The notes: generated from the sequence alone by a model not told the origin. Counted from the stretch's first letter, positions 1 to 6,883 are shown. The stretch: DNA of 11,984 nt from JBCBKL01 sp038521825 (GCA_038521825.1 JBCBKL010000046.1:1-11984); one strand, 5' to 3'. Translations and numbers: made by a program.

Positions 1-241
1 TGTTCCGTCACCTATCAACCTCGTACACATTCTGGGGTGATTGGAGGCGGACTCTCGTACCTCCAACAACTGGCTCTGGGCAGAAGAGAAATCATACCCC
101 GCACGGCCTCAGCAACGTCGCGATCGGTAAATAACGCGATTTCATTGCCTTTTGCATCCTCGCTAAAAAAAGCCTGTTTAATTCAGCCTTGAATTCGGCG
201 CTGTCAAATAGATGAGATGGCAAGACATGGTGAATTTTGAA
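1..241 (-). pseudogene. Remnant of an HH-motif nuclease toxin module (frameshifted, runs off window edge)
   Basis: Minus-strand reading from 241 gives FKIHHVLPSHLF followed by DSAEFKAELNRLF, ending near a run of seven T (167-173 region on the plus strand is A7). A second frame then reads SEDAKGNEIALFTDRD and VAEAVRGMISLLP. A third frame, open to position 1, contains an ASNHPRM stretch. An Ile-His-His core followed by a hydrophobic 'LF' segment and later a 'HP' motif is the pattern of AHH-type HNH/Endo VII toxin tips, which are commonly paired with Imm11-type immunity proteins; one such immunity remnant lies directly upstream. No start codon or ribosome site is present and a TAA precedes the first frame, so this looks like a decayed orphan toxin tip. 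Family assignment is inference from a short motif and the left part of the gene is outside the window. Confidence 0.35.
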
Positions 242-281
242 TTAAAACGTAAAATATGCGTTTGCCATTTTTATACCTAGT

Positions 282-920
282 TCAATTCTCCAGAAGGACG
301 CGACAACGATAAAGACATAGCGGCTTGTCAATCCGCGCTTCTCGAACGGCCGCAACAAGGCGATCACTCAAGAAGAAACCTGACCATAAAAGCCGGGGGT
401 CAACCCAAACATCAGGGCCATTCAGCGCTTGAGCGGTGACTGCGATCTCATCTTTCTGGAGAAGATGCTTAGGTTCCCATAAATCGCGATCATCATCATA
501 AGCTTTTTCAATGCCCTTGGAAAATTTGGGGGAAAAAGCGGTTTTGTGTTCACATATATTAAAAAACGACATGTTTCCATCAACGGGTGTCTTCCTGTCG
601 GATTTGCGAATCTCAACAGGAAATAACGAGCTCTTTCCGAGATCGAATTTCTGCAAGATGCTAGCAAACTACTTGTTCACTACCTATGCGCCACCTAAGC
701 TGAAGAAAGGCAGGTCTGATCTGAACCTCTCGCGAGGGTTTAAGCAAATTTTTTGAGGATAATCTTGTGCGACTAGGCACTCCCCTCTTTCTGAACTTGT
801 CACTGTTGTTATATATTTATCAAGAAAATAGTTCTCTATTTCTTTTTGTATCCCAACAATGTAATCCCTCTTTAAAAAATTTCTTGCTAAACCAAACGTA
901 TCGATTTTCAGAAACTTCAT
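282..920 (-). pseudogene. Imm11-family (DUF1629-like) immunity protein gene interrupted by two TAG codons
   Basis: One minus-strand frame runs from ATG 920 to the stop at 282 and is broken only by TAG at 684-686 and TAG at 669-671, five codons apart. The start has an AAGG five bases upstream. The C-terminal part contains LFPVEIRKSDRKTPVDGN, FFNICEH, then DVWVDPRLLWSGFFLSD and RLVAAVREARID. This matches the usual Imm11 layout: a 'FPV' strand, an 'NIC' strand, an 'lW.d..l...f.SD.l...l..a.i' block near the end. Between and after the stops the frame reads VVNK and FASILQKFDLG, which fits the family's 'vseRfrdile.f.pg' segment, so the frame was once continuous. Total length of about 212 residues suits the family. 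Imm11 proteins neutralise polymorphic toxins delivered between cells. The gene is AT-rich compared with the rest of the window, as expected for transferred DNA. It could instead be translated in a suppressor background, which I consider unlikely. Confidence 0.6.
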
Positions 921-927
921 ATCCACC

Positions 928-941
928 TTGGTCGTGACCAA
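928..941. repeat. Perfect 14-bp palindrome upstream of the Imm11 remnant
   Basis: TTGGTCGTGACCAA has perfect 6-base arms around a 2-base centre. It lies just upstream of the ribosome site of the minus-strand Imm11 remnant, where an operator could sit. No regulator is identified; chance is possible. Confidence 0.3.
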
Positions 942-1149
942 TCATCACAAACCCACTGCAAGCTCAATAATGCTGATTAGTATACTTATGCTTTCGTATT
1001 CCCAAGAATTTCTCTATATACACCGCTCTCTAATTAATTTGCCAGGTCACGAGTGGGGCCAGATTAAGGCAGAATATGCGACCCTGGCGAGAAGACTTAC
1101 CGCAAGCCAAAACCTGCCCTGGGTGTTGATTGTCACTGAGAACTGATCC

Positions 1150-1964
1150 GTGTGAACACACTGCCCCGAGCCCAACAGTTCCGACATGTGACGCCAATCC
1201 ATACAGATGTAGTGGATCGAGCCATCAACCCGGTGGTCTGCAAGATTGCTAAATGCAGTTTCCGAGAAGGCGGTAAATTCGGATTAGCTCATCTCACCCG
1301 AAGCCATAGCGAACTCGCGGTGCTGGATCTTGCCAGGGTCGCCGACATGTCCATCGGCTGGTACGCCGTACGGCGGATCGATGAACACCATCCGGGCGGT
1401 TTCACCCTTCATTAGGAAGGAAACCACATCCGCGTTCAGGACGTCACCGCAAATCAGGCGATGCCGACCCAAATGCCACATATCGCCCGGCTGCATCCGA
1501 CCGGCGCCAGTTCCAGAACAATATCGTCGTCAGGATCGCCCGTGTCTTCCGGCGCCACGGTTTCCAGCAAGCTGTCGATCTCCGGGATGGAAAGGCCTGC
1601 TACGAGACGTCGAACTCGAAATCTGCTGACATGAGCGGCCCAAGCTCCGCGGCCAGAAGATCTTCATCCCAGCCGGCATTCAGCGCCAGCTTGTTGTCAG
1701 CCAGCACGTAGGCCCACTTTTCGTCTTCGCTCACGTAGTCCAGCCGAAGACACGGCGCCCGTTCAAGCCGAGGAGCTTCGCCACTTCCACACGGCCATGA
1801 CCCGCGAGGATCGCGCGCCGCTCATCAATCAACACCGGGTTGGTAAACCCGAAGGTCTTGATGCCGTCTGCAATCTGACGAACCTGTTTCTTCGAACGTG
1901 TCCTTGCATTCCGGGCCCAAGGTTTGAGAGCGTGGATTGCGATATGCTCGATAACGCAAGTCAT
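1150..1964 (-). pseudogene. Degraded site-specific DNA methyltransferase with ParB-like N-terminal domain
   Basis: Starts at ATG 1964 behind a good ribosome site (AGAGGAG). The first ~70 residues are a ParB/Sulfiredoxin-like domain (KPWARNARTRSKKQV, NPVLIDERRAILAGHGRV). The reading then moves frame near 1755 (LRLDYVSEDEKWAYVLADNK, LALNAGWDEDLLAAELG), again near 1600 after FEFDVS (to GLSIPEIDSLLETVAPED), and again near 1495 (to QPGDMWHLGRHRLICGD). The methyltransferase catalytic motif DPPY is present (MVFIDPPYGVPADGHV). A TAA at 1284-1286 follows ASGEMS, yet the same frame continues with SEFTAF and VDGSIHYICMDWRHM before similarity is lost near 1155. Intact relatives have well over 100 more residues, including the AdoMet-binding part, so the gene is broken and 3'-truncated. 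Such enzymes are typical cargo of prophages and integrative elements in alphaproteobacteria. The family match is recalled, not searched. Confidence 0.85.
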
Positions 1965-2375
1965 TTACTTGCTCCTCTTGCTGTAGGGTCTTCGAAATGA
2001 CCTGGCGTTTTCGGTCGCCAAACTGGCGTTCTATGTCGAATGAACGTTGCCGTGGTCCTATCGGAGCGTGGTCTTGCCGGGTCCCGGCCTCAGGATGACG
2101 CGGCCTCGTCGGCGGCGACTGGTCTCGGCAGGTTATCCACGCGCGGAACCTGCTTGCCAGCGGCTGTCCTTACAGGAGGGCGCCTTTGGGCAAGTTTTCC
2201 ATGCGGAGCGACGCTGCTGCATAAGCGGAATGACTCGACAGGAACATATCAAGAACGCCGTTTTTCAGCAAAATGAACCTAAACGCCGCGCACGAACCAA
2301 TACATCGACCGCCCGGCAACAAGCCCTGCCTCGCTGACTTAGGCACTCGGCGGATTCCCAGAAACATCGAGGAAC
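1965..2375. other. Stretch without a supportable gene between methyltransferase remnant and repeat cluster
   Basis: Short open frames exist on both strands (up to 96 codons on the plus strand), but none shows a recognisable domain and a ribosome site together. A minus-strand frame leading into the methyltransferase start reads RQRSFDIERQFGDRKRQ and then VISKTLQQEEQVN. It may be the tail of a lost upstream gene of the same element. I see no tRNA, transposase or other structure. Confidence 0.4.
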
Positions 2376-2559
2376 TTCCCTGATCTCGTCAGGAAACTCC
2401 CTGATCCAAACGCGAAAATTCCCTGTTAGCCGAACAACAGGGAAATTAGGGCTAACCAGCTGTAATCACGCCCAATATGAGGGGCCAAACCTCCGATTCG
2501 CGCCAAAAATCAAAGCAAAATCAGTGCCTGTGCCTATTAATTCCCTGCAAACAGGAAAT
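2376..2559. repeat. Cluster of TTCCCTG/CAGGGAA repeats and hairpins
   Basis: The heptamer TTCCCTG occurs at 2376-2382, 2419-2425 and 2541-2547, and as its complement CAGGGAA at 2438-2444. TCCCTGATC occurs twice (2377-2385, 2398-2406), 21 bases apart, and the next TCCCTG follows about 21 bases later. TTCCCTGTT (2419-2427) and AACAGGGAA (2436-2444) form a perfect 9-bp stem with an 8-base loop; ATTCCCTG (2540-2547) and CAGGAAAT (2552-2559) form another with one mismatch. Arrays like this are, from memory, found beside integrases and insertion sequences in alphaproteobacteria. Here they mark the boundary between decayed DNA and the intact GNAT gene. No transposase is left. Confidence 0.6.
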
Positions 2560-2635
2560 CCCCACCAAAGACCGGTTCGCTGAAGACTGCGTCCGCCACC
2601 ACTTCTCCAGCCAGTGCCGCCGCCGAGCCAGCCTT

Positions 2636-3130
2636 TCACTTTGTTGCAAAGAGGATCTGCTCCGCTCCAAATCTGGTGATCCGCTGCGTCTCGACCATTC
2701 CCAGGCCTTTCAACAGGCGACACGAGACTGTGTTGGCGCTCTGCGTTTCCGCTATGATCCGCTCCAGTCGCCCGCCTCGCAGTGCATCGCTTATCGCAGC
2801 CCCAACAGCCTCGCTGGCAAATCCACGACCCCACGCCGTTGGATGAAACTGATAGGAAACCTCGTAATCCTGCCCGTCCTTGTGCGGACCCATTTCGACC
2901 AGACCGATCGCCCGACCCCTTTCGACTGAAACCACCACCCAAACGCCCACTTCGGCCGAGGGCGACAGATACCGCAGGAAGCGTGAATACCAGTCTGTCC
3001 AGTGCACGGGGCCGCCAAGATGACGGCGGACCTCGCTGTTTCCGACCAAGCTGCAGAAGAACCAGAAATCCCGCGCGCATACGGGACGCAGCAAGAGCCG
3101 TTTGGTCTGGATTTGCCTTGCGAACTGCAT
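2636..3130 (-). CDS. GNAT family N-acetyltransferase (RimJ/RimL-like)
   Basis: The 164-residue protein has the standard layout of the RimJ/RimL-type acetyltransferases: an N-terminal strand QTKRLLLRPV (residues 8-17), a middle sheet with IGLVEMGPHKDGQ and YEVSYQFHPTAWGRGFASEA (about 89-108), where W-G-R-G-F-A is the acetyl-CoA phosphate-binding loop, and a C-terminal SANTVSCRLLKGLGMVE (131-147), the usual Asn/Ser region before the last strand. Members transfer acetyl from acetyl-CoA to amino groups of proteins or small molecules; the substrate here cannot be told. I chose ATG 3130 because family members begin six to ten residues before 'RLxLRP'. A longer in-frame start at 3250 would add 40 non-conserved residues and overlap the divergent gene. 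The ribosome site is poor (GAGG touches the ATG), so a TTG at 3142 is an alternative. It is transcribed away from the SH3-domain gene and borders the repeat cluster downstream. Confidence 0.85.
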   Translation of the reverse strand: MQFARQIQTKRLLLRPVCARDFWFFCSLVGNSEVRRHLGGPVHWTDWYSRFLRYLSPSAEVGVWVVVSVERGRAIGLVEMGPHKDGQDYEVSYQFHPTAWGRGFASEAVGAAISDALRGGRLERIIAETQSANTVSCRLLKGLGMVETQRITRFGAEQILFATK

Positions 3131-3203
3131 CCTCGTTAACAAAATCCGACTTCTTCCCAGATGCAAGAAGCTGGCAGAGCAACCGGAATCCGGCCTTTGC
3201 GGT

Positions 3204-3222
3204 ATGCGCGAAGTTGGCGCAT
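3204..3222. promoter_or_regulatory. Inverted repeat between divergent GNAT and SH3-domain genes
   Basis: ATGCGC (3204-3209) and GCGCAT (3217-3222) are perfect 6-base arms separated by 7 bases. The repeat lies in the 114-bp divergent intergenic region, 22 bases before the SH3-domain start codon, so it could be an operator or a leader hairpin. Weak evidence. Confidence 0.3.
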
Positions 3223-3244
3223 TATCTGGTGAAGGGGCAAAATC

Positions 3245-3910
3245 ATGCATTCCTCACCTCGCCCAATTGTCCGTGCTTCCGTGCTTGGTTGTGCAGGCGC
3301 ACTTGCCATCATCGGCACGATTTCAACTGCGCAAACACCTGCAGAAGGCGAGCCCAGACGTTGGGAAGTCATCGACGGCGAGCTGTCCGTTTATGTGGCA
3401 CCGTCCAAGGATGCCGAGGTAATCAACGTGTTCCCTGCCGGCGCGATCCTAACCAACCTTGGATGTACGGAAGACGGCGGCCAGATCTGGTGTCAGGTCC
3501 GCCCCTTTCGCGGTGGCGCGCGGGGCTTTGCCGAAGGTGGATCGCTTCGGCCGGCCAAGGGACCGGACGGCGCAATCCCTACTGGCGCCGACTCCAGTAA
3601 GCAACGTGCCCGCAAACGCGATTTTGATGCAGTGGGCCAGATCGCCTGCGCGCAAGACAAGGGTCAGGCCATGGGCCGATGCGATGCGGCTGTCGCGCGC
3701 GGTGTCGGTGGCGACGCGACCGTCGTGGTGACCTTTCCAACCGGGTTCGCACGCAGGCTGTTTTTTGTTCACGGAGAGTTCGTGCGGGCCAGCGCGACGA
3801 TGTCAGGCGTCGGCACCGACATCGATTGGCGGCTGGAAAACGCGGTTCACCATCTGCGCGTCGATGACCAACGTTACGAGCTTCCCGACACGCTGGTGTT
3901 CGGCGATTGA
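3245..3910 (+). CDS. Secreted SH3-domain protein
   Basis: 221 residues. Start ATG 3245 follows AAGGGG eight bases upstream. An N-terminal signal peptide is visible (basic 'RPIVR', hydrophobic residues 11-27, likely cleavage after STA at about 29), so the protein is periplasmic. Residues about 38-103 form a bacterial SH3-like domain (WEVIDGELSVYVAPSKDAEV, later GAILTNLGCTEDG and WCQVRPFRGGARGFAEG). A charged linker follows. The C-terminal half (about 126-220: FDAVGQIACAQDKGQAMGRC, TVVVTFPTGFARRLFFVHGE, YELPDTLVFGD) is a domain I recall from other Rhodobacteraceae secreted proteins, with no known function. Cys74/Cys83 and Cys135/Cys146 are spaced for two disulfides. A Cys16 follows V-L-G, but the hydrophobic core continues beyond it, so a lipoprotein is unlikely. 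SH3-like domains often bind peptidoglycan peptides; this role is inferred. Confidence 0.85.
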   Translation: MHSSPRPIVRASVLGCAGALAIIGTISTAQTPAEGEPRRWEVIDGELSVYVAPSKDAEVINVFPAGAILTNLGCTEDGGQIWCQVRPFRGGARGFAEGGSLRPAKGPDGAIPTGADSSKQRARKRDFDAVGQIACAQDKGQAMGRCDAAVARGVGGDATVVVTFPTGFARRLFFVHGEFVRASATMSGVGTDIDWRLENAVHHLRVDDQRYELPDTLVFGD

Positions 3911-3967
3911 TGCCGCTTTCGGCGAAATGGCCGCACCACCCTCAGGCAGTGCAGCCAGTTTTCATGA

Positions 3968-5236
3968 TCAAGGTGTTATCTTGTGAATCATGCCTTCGTC
4001 GACCGCAGCATAAAGGCTTCCGTCAGGGCCCAGAACCAAAGACCGGAACCGGCCCGGCTCCATCGGCAAAGTCATCTCGGTCACGTCGAGCACCTCTGTC
4101 CCATCCTCGGTCAGCTGAATGACGTCGATGCGCTGACCAAGTGGCGTCCCGCCAAAGCCGATGCCCATCAGGCCAACGACCATGCTGCCGTTCCATTCAC
4201 CCCACGCGTCACCTTCAAGGAACACATTTGAGGACGTGCCCTGTGACCAGCCGTTGTTGTTCCAGATCGGCGGCATCGCGTCCGGATAGGTGGCAAAGTC
4301 GGTCATCGGCATCCACGACGCGCGGGCAAACCGGTTCTCGCCCACCATCTGATTGGGGCTGTAACCGCAGTAATTGTCGGGGCACGCCCCGCGACCTGCC
4401 ATGTTCGGGCGCGGATCCCAGCCGGCGTTCCCGCCGTTCCGCAGCACCGTGATCTCGTCCGAGTGCCATGGACCATGTTCAGCCGCAATCGCCGCACCCG
4501 TCGCAGGGTTGAAGGCGATGCCCTGCACGTTCCGGTGGCCATAGGTGTAGGTCCGTTTGTCAAAGCCAACCGGCGGGGTGTTTTCAGCCGCGGGCGTGCC
4601 ATCGGTATCGATCCGAATGACCTTGCTTCCCATCATGGTCGGGCTTTGCGGAACCTCACCATTATGGGTGTCACCGGTGGTCAGATATAGATAGCCGTCG
4701 GCCGGATTGAACCGGACACGACCGCCGTTATGCGCGCCCGATCCGCCAAATGGATGGTCGGTGGGCTTCATTTTGTAAGGCACGTCATCAACGATGTCGG
4801 TCCTAGCGGACACGTTAGAAAAGTCATCGCTGACCTCGAGACGCATCAGCCGGTTGGTGTGCGGGGTCGACATGTTCGACGTCGAATAGACGTATATGCG
4901 CCGGTTATCGCCAAAGTCCGGGTCAACCGCGACCCCCATCATCCCGGCCTGACCGTCGCAAAAGAGGTCGTCGGCAGTGGACGCATAGCCATCGACACCC
5001 CCCATGCCCAGAAGGGCCTTGGTTTCACCAGATGGCATAAGCACCGAGAGCCCTTTGCATTTCTCGGTGTAGAACATCGTCCCGTCATCCAGAAACGCCA
5101 TGTCCCAGGGGTTTTCGAGATTTTCGAGCACCAGCGTATGCGTGAGACTCGTCGTGTTTTGCGCCAGAACGGGCGCAGCACCGATCATAGCGCTGGTCGC
5201 CAAGGCGAATGTCCAAAGGCATTTCAAAGTAGTCAT
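3968..5236 (-). CDS. Periplasmic PQQ-dependent sugar (aldose/sorbosone-type) dehydrogenase
   Basis: 422 residues with a signal peptide (hydrophobic 7-24, cleavage after VLA at about 25). ATG 5236 has an excellent ribosome site (GGGAGGAG), which overrides a 21-residue upstream extension. The mature part is a six-bladed beta-propeller of the soluble glucose/sorbosone dehydrogenase family: NPWDMAFLDDGTMFYTEK (42-59), GQAGMMGVAVDPDF (95-108), GGSGAHNGGRVRFNPADGYL (164-183) with the presumed catalytic base His169, LYLTTGD, YGHRNVQGIAFNPATG (232-247), AEHGPWHSDEI (252-262) and NGGNAGWDPR (267-276). These blocks supply PQQ and calcium contacts in characterised members. The enzyme oxidises sugars or polyols in the periplasm and passes electrons to a cytochrome or quinone; the actual substrate is not readable. 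Cys60/Cys93 and Cys285/Cys290 may form disulfides. It lies 83 bases downstream of a small cytochrome c gene on the same strand, a likely electron partner. No PQQ biosynthesis gene is in the window. Confidence 0.92.
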   Translation of the reverse strand: MTTLKCLWTFALATSAMIGAAPVLAQNTTSLTHTLVLENLENPWDMAFLDDGTMFYTEKCKGLSVLMPSGETKALLGMGGVDGYASTADDLFCDGQAGMMGVAVDPDFGDNRRIYVYSTSNMSTPHTNRLMRLEVSDDFSNVSARTDIVDDVPYKMKPTDHPFGGSGAHNGGRVRFNPADGYLYLTTGDTHNGEVPQSPTMMGSKVIRIDTDGTPAAENTPPVGFDKRTYTYGHRNVQGIAFNPATGAAIAAEHGPWHSDEITVLRNGGNAGWDPRPNMAGRGACPDNYCGYSPNQMVGENRFARASWMPMTDFATYPDAMPPIWNNNGWSQGTSSNVFLEGDAWGEWNGSMVVGLMGIGFGGTPLGQRIDVIQLTEDGTEVLDVTEMTLPMEPGRFRSLVLGPDGSLYAAVDEGMIHKITP

Positions 5237-5319
5237 TTTGCTCCTCCCAAGCATATTTGCCACTCGAAAGGTTCTGGTCACTCGTAACAGCTGCCTCACA
5301 TCCTACGCGTCAGCGCTGT

Positions 5320-5637
5320 TCAGCCCTCTAGCGACGCGATGAAATTGACGATATTGACGATGTCGTCGTCCGAAAGTTTCTTGGCGCGGGGCGCCATCAG
5401 CATCGTATTCGGGCCGAACTTCTCACCTTTGCGGTAGCGCTCCAACCGGTCAATGAGATAGTCGGAAGTCTGGCCGACAAGTCGGGGATAGCTCGCCAGG
5501 CCTTTCGCCGTGGGCCCGTGGCAACCGCGACATTCTTTCTTGTAGAGCGCCTCGCCAACGGCAACGTCCCGAGCCTGAGCTGCCGGCACCCACGGGATGC
5601 CAATGGCGCAGGCGGCGACGAAACACAAAGCCTTCAC
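5320..5637 (-). CDS. Small periplasmic class I c-type cytochrome
   Basis: 105 residues. The start is GTG 5637; two nearby ATGs are out of frame, and TGGGGT seven bases upstream serves as ribosome site. The signal peptide spans roughly residues 1-22 (hydrophobic stretch, cleavage after AQA). The haem site is ECRGCH (Cys36, Cys39, His40), near the N-terminus of the mature chain as in cytochrome c553/c4-like proteins. The family segment SYPRLVGQTSDYLIDRLERY (49-68) follows, then NTMLMAPRA, which supplies the sixth ligand (Met79 or Met81), and a terminal helix LSDDDIVNIVNFIASL. It shuttles electrons in the periplasm. Being directly upstream of the PQQ dehydrogenase on the same strand, it is the natural acceptor for that enzyme; this is inferred from position. 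Confidence 0.9.
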   Translation of the reverse strand: MKALCFVAACAIGIPWVPAAQARDVAVGEALYKKECRGCHGPTAKGLASYPRLVGQTSDYLIDRLERYRKGEKFGPNTMLMAPRAKKLSDDDIVNIVNFIASLEG

Positions 5638-5684
5638 ATCATTAACCCCATAAGATGGCGCTCCAATTCAAAGTCTGCCTGAAA

Positions 5685-5714
5685 ACCATACATCGCCGTA
5701 TGACGTAAGGGCAA
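5685..5714 (-). promoter_or_regulatory. Candidate sigma70-like promoter with dyad for the cytochrome c gene
   Basis: On the minus strand TTGCCC (5714-5709) and TATGGT (5690-5685) are spaced by 18 bases, giving a predicted start about 40 bases before the GTG codon. An inverted repeat CATAC/GTATG (5687-5691 and 5698-5702, 6-base spacer) overlaps the -10 element, as a repressor site would. Both matches are modest. Confidence 0.3.
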
Positions 5715-5801
5715 GGATTAGGCGAGCCGGCGATCGCGGGTTTGCAGAAGCCGCCGAAAAACCGACTCGAAAATCAATCGTCTTGGGCGCCGCACATGGC
5801 T

Positions 5802-5832
5802 GCAAAAGGAAACGCCGGGCGCTCCCCTTTGC
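5802..5832 (-). terminator. Rho-independent-like terminator of the coiled-coil/PRC/HdeD operon
   Basis: The minus-strand transcript of this stretch can fold into a 14-bp stem with a 3-base loop (GCAAAGGGGAGCGC, loop, GCGUUUCCUUUUGC). Three of the pairs are G-U, so the stem is complete only in the minus-strand RNA; the plus-strand copy has three A-C mismatches there. It starts 15 bases after the HdeD stop codon. A U-rich segment forms part of the descending arm, but no long U tail follows it. Confidence 0.6.
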
Positions 5833-5847
5833 ATTGTCGGGCAACCA

Positions 5848-6444
5848 TCAAGTGGCCGCAGGTTTGTCATTGGCATTCAGGCCCGCGATGCCGACCGCCG
5901 TCGCCGCCATGCCGGAAAAGATGAAGTTTACGCCAAGCAGGACACCGATCAGCATCAGCGAAGCCCCGTTTGCCAACCCGGCGAAAACCAGCAGACCCAA
6001 CAGCAGCGACATGGCACCCGAAGCGATCAAGAGGAATAGCTGCCGGGATCGCTCCATCTGCGTTGCCATAACGATCCGCAACACACCCTCCGCAACAAAC
6101 GTTGCTCCAAGCATCACAGTCATGGCGAGGATGCCACCCAGCGGATTTGCCAGAAACACCACGCCAGCCACGACGTAGAGTAGCCCGGTCAGCAACTCCC
6201 ACCACATGCCATCGGCCTTGCGCTCCACCACGGCGTGAACCGTGGTGAATAGCCCAACGGCCAGGAACAGCATGCCGGTCATGACTTCGACAGCAAGGGT
6301 GGATGCGAACGGGAACGCGATGGCCGTCATCCCGGTCAGGATGGTCAGAAGTCCAAGAGCGATCATCCATCCGGGTCGAATGCCTTGCACGGTCATGGCG
6401 AAGGCGGCATCATCGCCTTCGATCTTTGTATCTGCGGTAGTCAT
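5848..6444 (-). CDS. HdeD family acid-resistance membrane protein (DUF308)
   Basis: 198 residues. ATG 6444 is preceded by GGAGG at eight bases; the upstream extension of the frame overlaps the PRC-barrel gene and is rejected. After a soluble 25-residue N-terminus the chain holds six hydrophobic segments in the repeated two-helix pattern of HdeD: about 25-45, 52-72, 83-101, 104-125, 135-156 and 160-187. Family-like details are RPGWMIALGLLTILTGMTAI, WWELLTGLLYVVAGVVFL and SLMLIGVLLGVNFIFSGMA. HdeD helps E. coli survive acid at high cell density, and relatives in alphaproteobacteria are commonly under general stress control; the mechanism is unknown. It is last in a three-gene set with the PRC-barrel protein (22 bases upstream) and a coiled-coil protein. 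No GGAAC-type EcfG promoter element was found by eye. Confidence 0.9.
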   Translation of the reverse strand: MTTADTKIEGDDAAFAMTVQGIRPGWMIALGLLTILTGMTAIAFPFASTLAVEVMTGMLFLAVGLFTTVHAVVERKADGMWWELLTGLLYVVAGVVFLANPLGGILAMTVMLGATFVAEGVLRIVMATQMERSRQLFLLIASGAMSLLLGLLVFAGLANGASLMLIGVLLGVNFIFSGMAATAVGIAGLNANDKPAAT

Positions 6445-6466
6445 TTGCGTGTCCTCCGTAGGTGCG

Positions 6467-6859
6467 TCAGTTGGCATAGCTGAACGGCGACATCGCCTTG
6501 AGTGCCGCCTCGCTGGCATCGGCAAGAATGACTTTGCTGTTGCCATCGGCCTCAAAAAGATGCGCCGGCACGGCGACCCATTTCGACCCGATGCCAAGAA
6601 AGCCCCCAACCTCGAGAATGGCGAGGCTAACCTCTCCTTCGACGCCGACGATCAGGTCATGGACCGAACCAACCACCTGATCGTCGCTGTTGTGAACGTC
6701 CGCGCCAATCAGCTTGTTGGCGCTGTGCCCGTTGGCGTTGATGGTCGCGACATTGACCTCGACGCCAAGAACGGTCTGGCCTGCTACAGGTACAGTGTTT
6801 TCGGCGAACGCGGGCGCTGCGGTGAGCAGCGCGGCACATGTAATGAAGATATTCCTCAT
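6467..6859 (-). CDS. Exported PRC-barrel domain protein
   Basis: 130 residues from ATG 6859, with GGGAG eight bases upstream. A short signal peptide is clear (MRNIFITCAALLTAAPAFA, cleavage after AFA at 19), placing it in the periplasm. Residues about 48-115 are a PRC-barrel: KLIGADVHNSDDQVVGSVHD, LIVGVEGEVSLAILEVGGFL, GIGSKWVAVPAHLFEA. This beta-barrel was first seen in the photosynthetic reaction centre H subunit and is widespread in small stress proteins and in RimM. The tail is a short helix (EAALKAMSPF). Function is unknown; stress- or envelope-related roles are inferred from its position between the coiled-coil and HdeD genes, with 22 bases to HdeD and 24 bases from the coiled-coil gene, so the three are most likely co-transcribed. 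Confidence 0.88.
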   Translation of the reverse strand: MRNIFITCAALLTAAPAFAENTVPVAGQTVLGVEVNVATINANGHSANKLIGADVHNSDDQVVGSVHDLIVGVEGEVSLAILEVGGFLGIGSKWVAVPAHLFEADGNSKVILADASEAALKAMSPFSYAN

Positions 6860-6883
6860 CGTGTTTCTCCCTATTCCGATGGG

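Noticed and set aside
928..1146. Plus-strand open frame ending in GHEWGQIKAEYATLARRL and NLPWVLIVTEN
   Set aside because: The last 35 codons look protein-like, but the first half is AT-rich noise overlapping the Imm11 control region, and no ribosome site or family was recognised. It may be a remnant of another element gene.
2376..2559. CRISPR array
   Set aside because: Repeats are only 7-9 bases, in both orientations and unevenly spaced beyond the first three; no spacers or cas genes.
2466..3182. 238-codon minus-strand open frame overlapping the GNAT gene
   Set aside because: It is the out-of-frame shadow of the acetyltransferase, with low-complexity Gly/Arg content and no domain.
2782..3600. 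272-codon plus-strand open frame
   Set aside because: It runs antisense to the GNAT gene and into the SH3-domain gene in another frame; Arg/Pro-rich composition is typical of GC-rich shadows.
3911..3967. Bidirectional terminator between the convergent SH3-domain and PQQ dehydrogenase genes
   Set aside because: Only a 4-bp CGGC/GCCG stem without a T tract is present.
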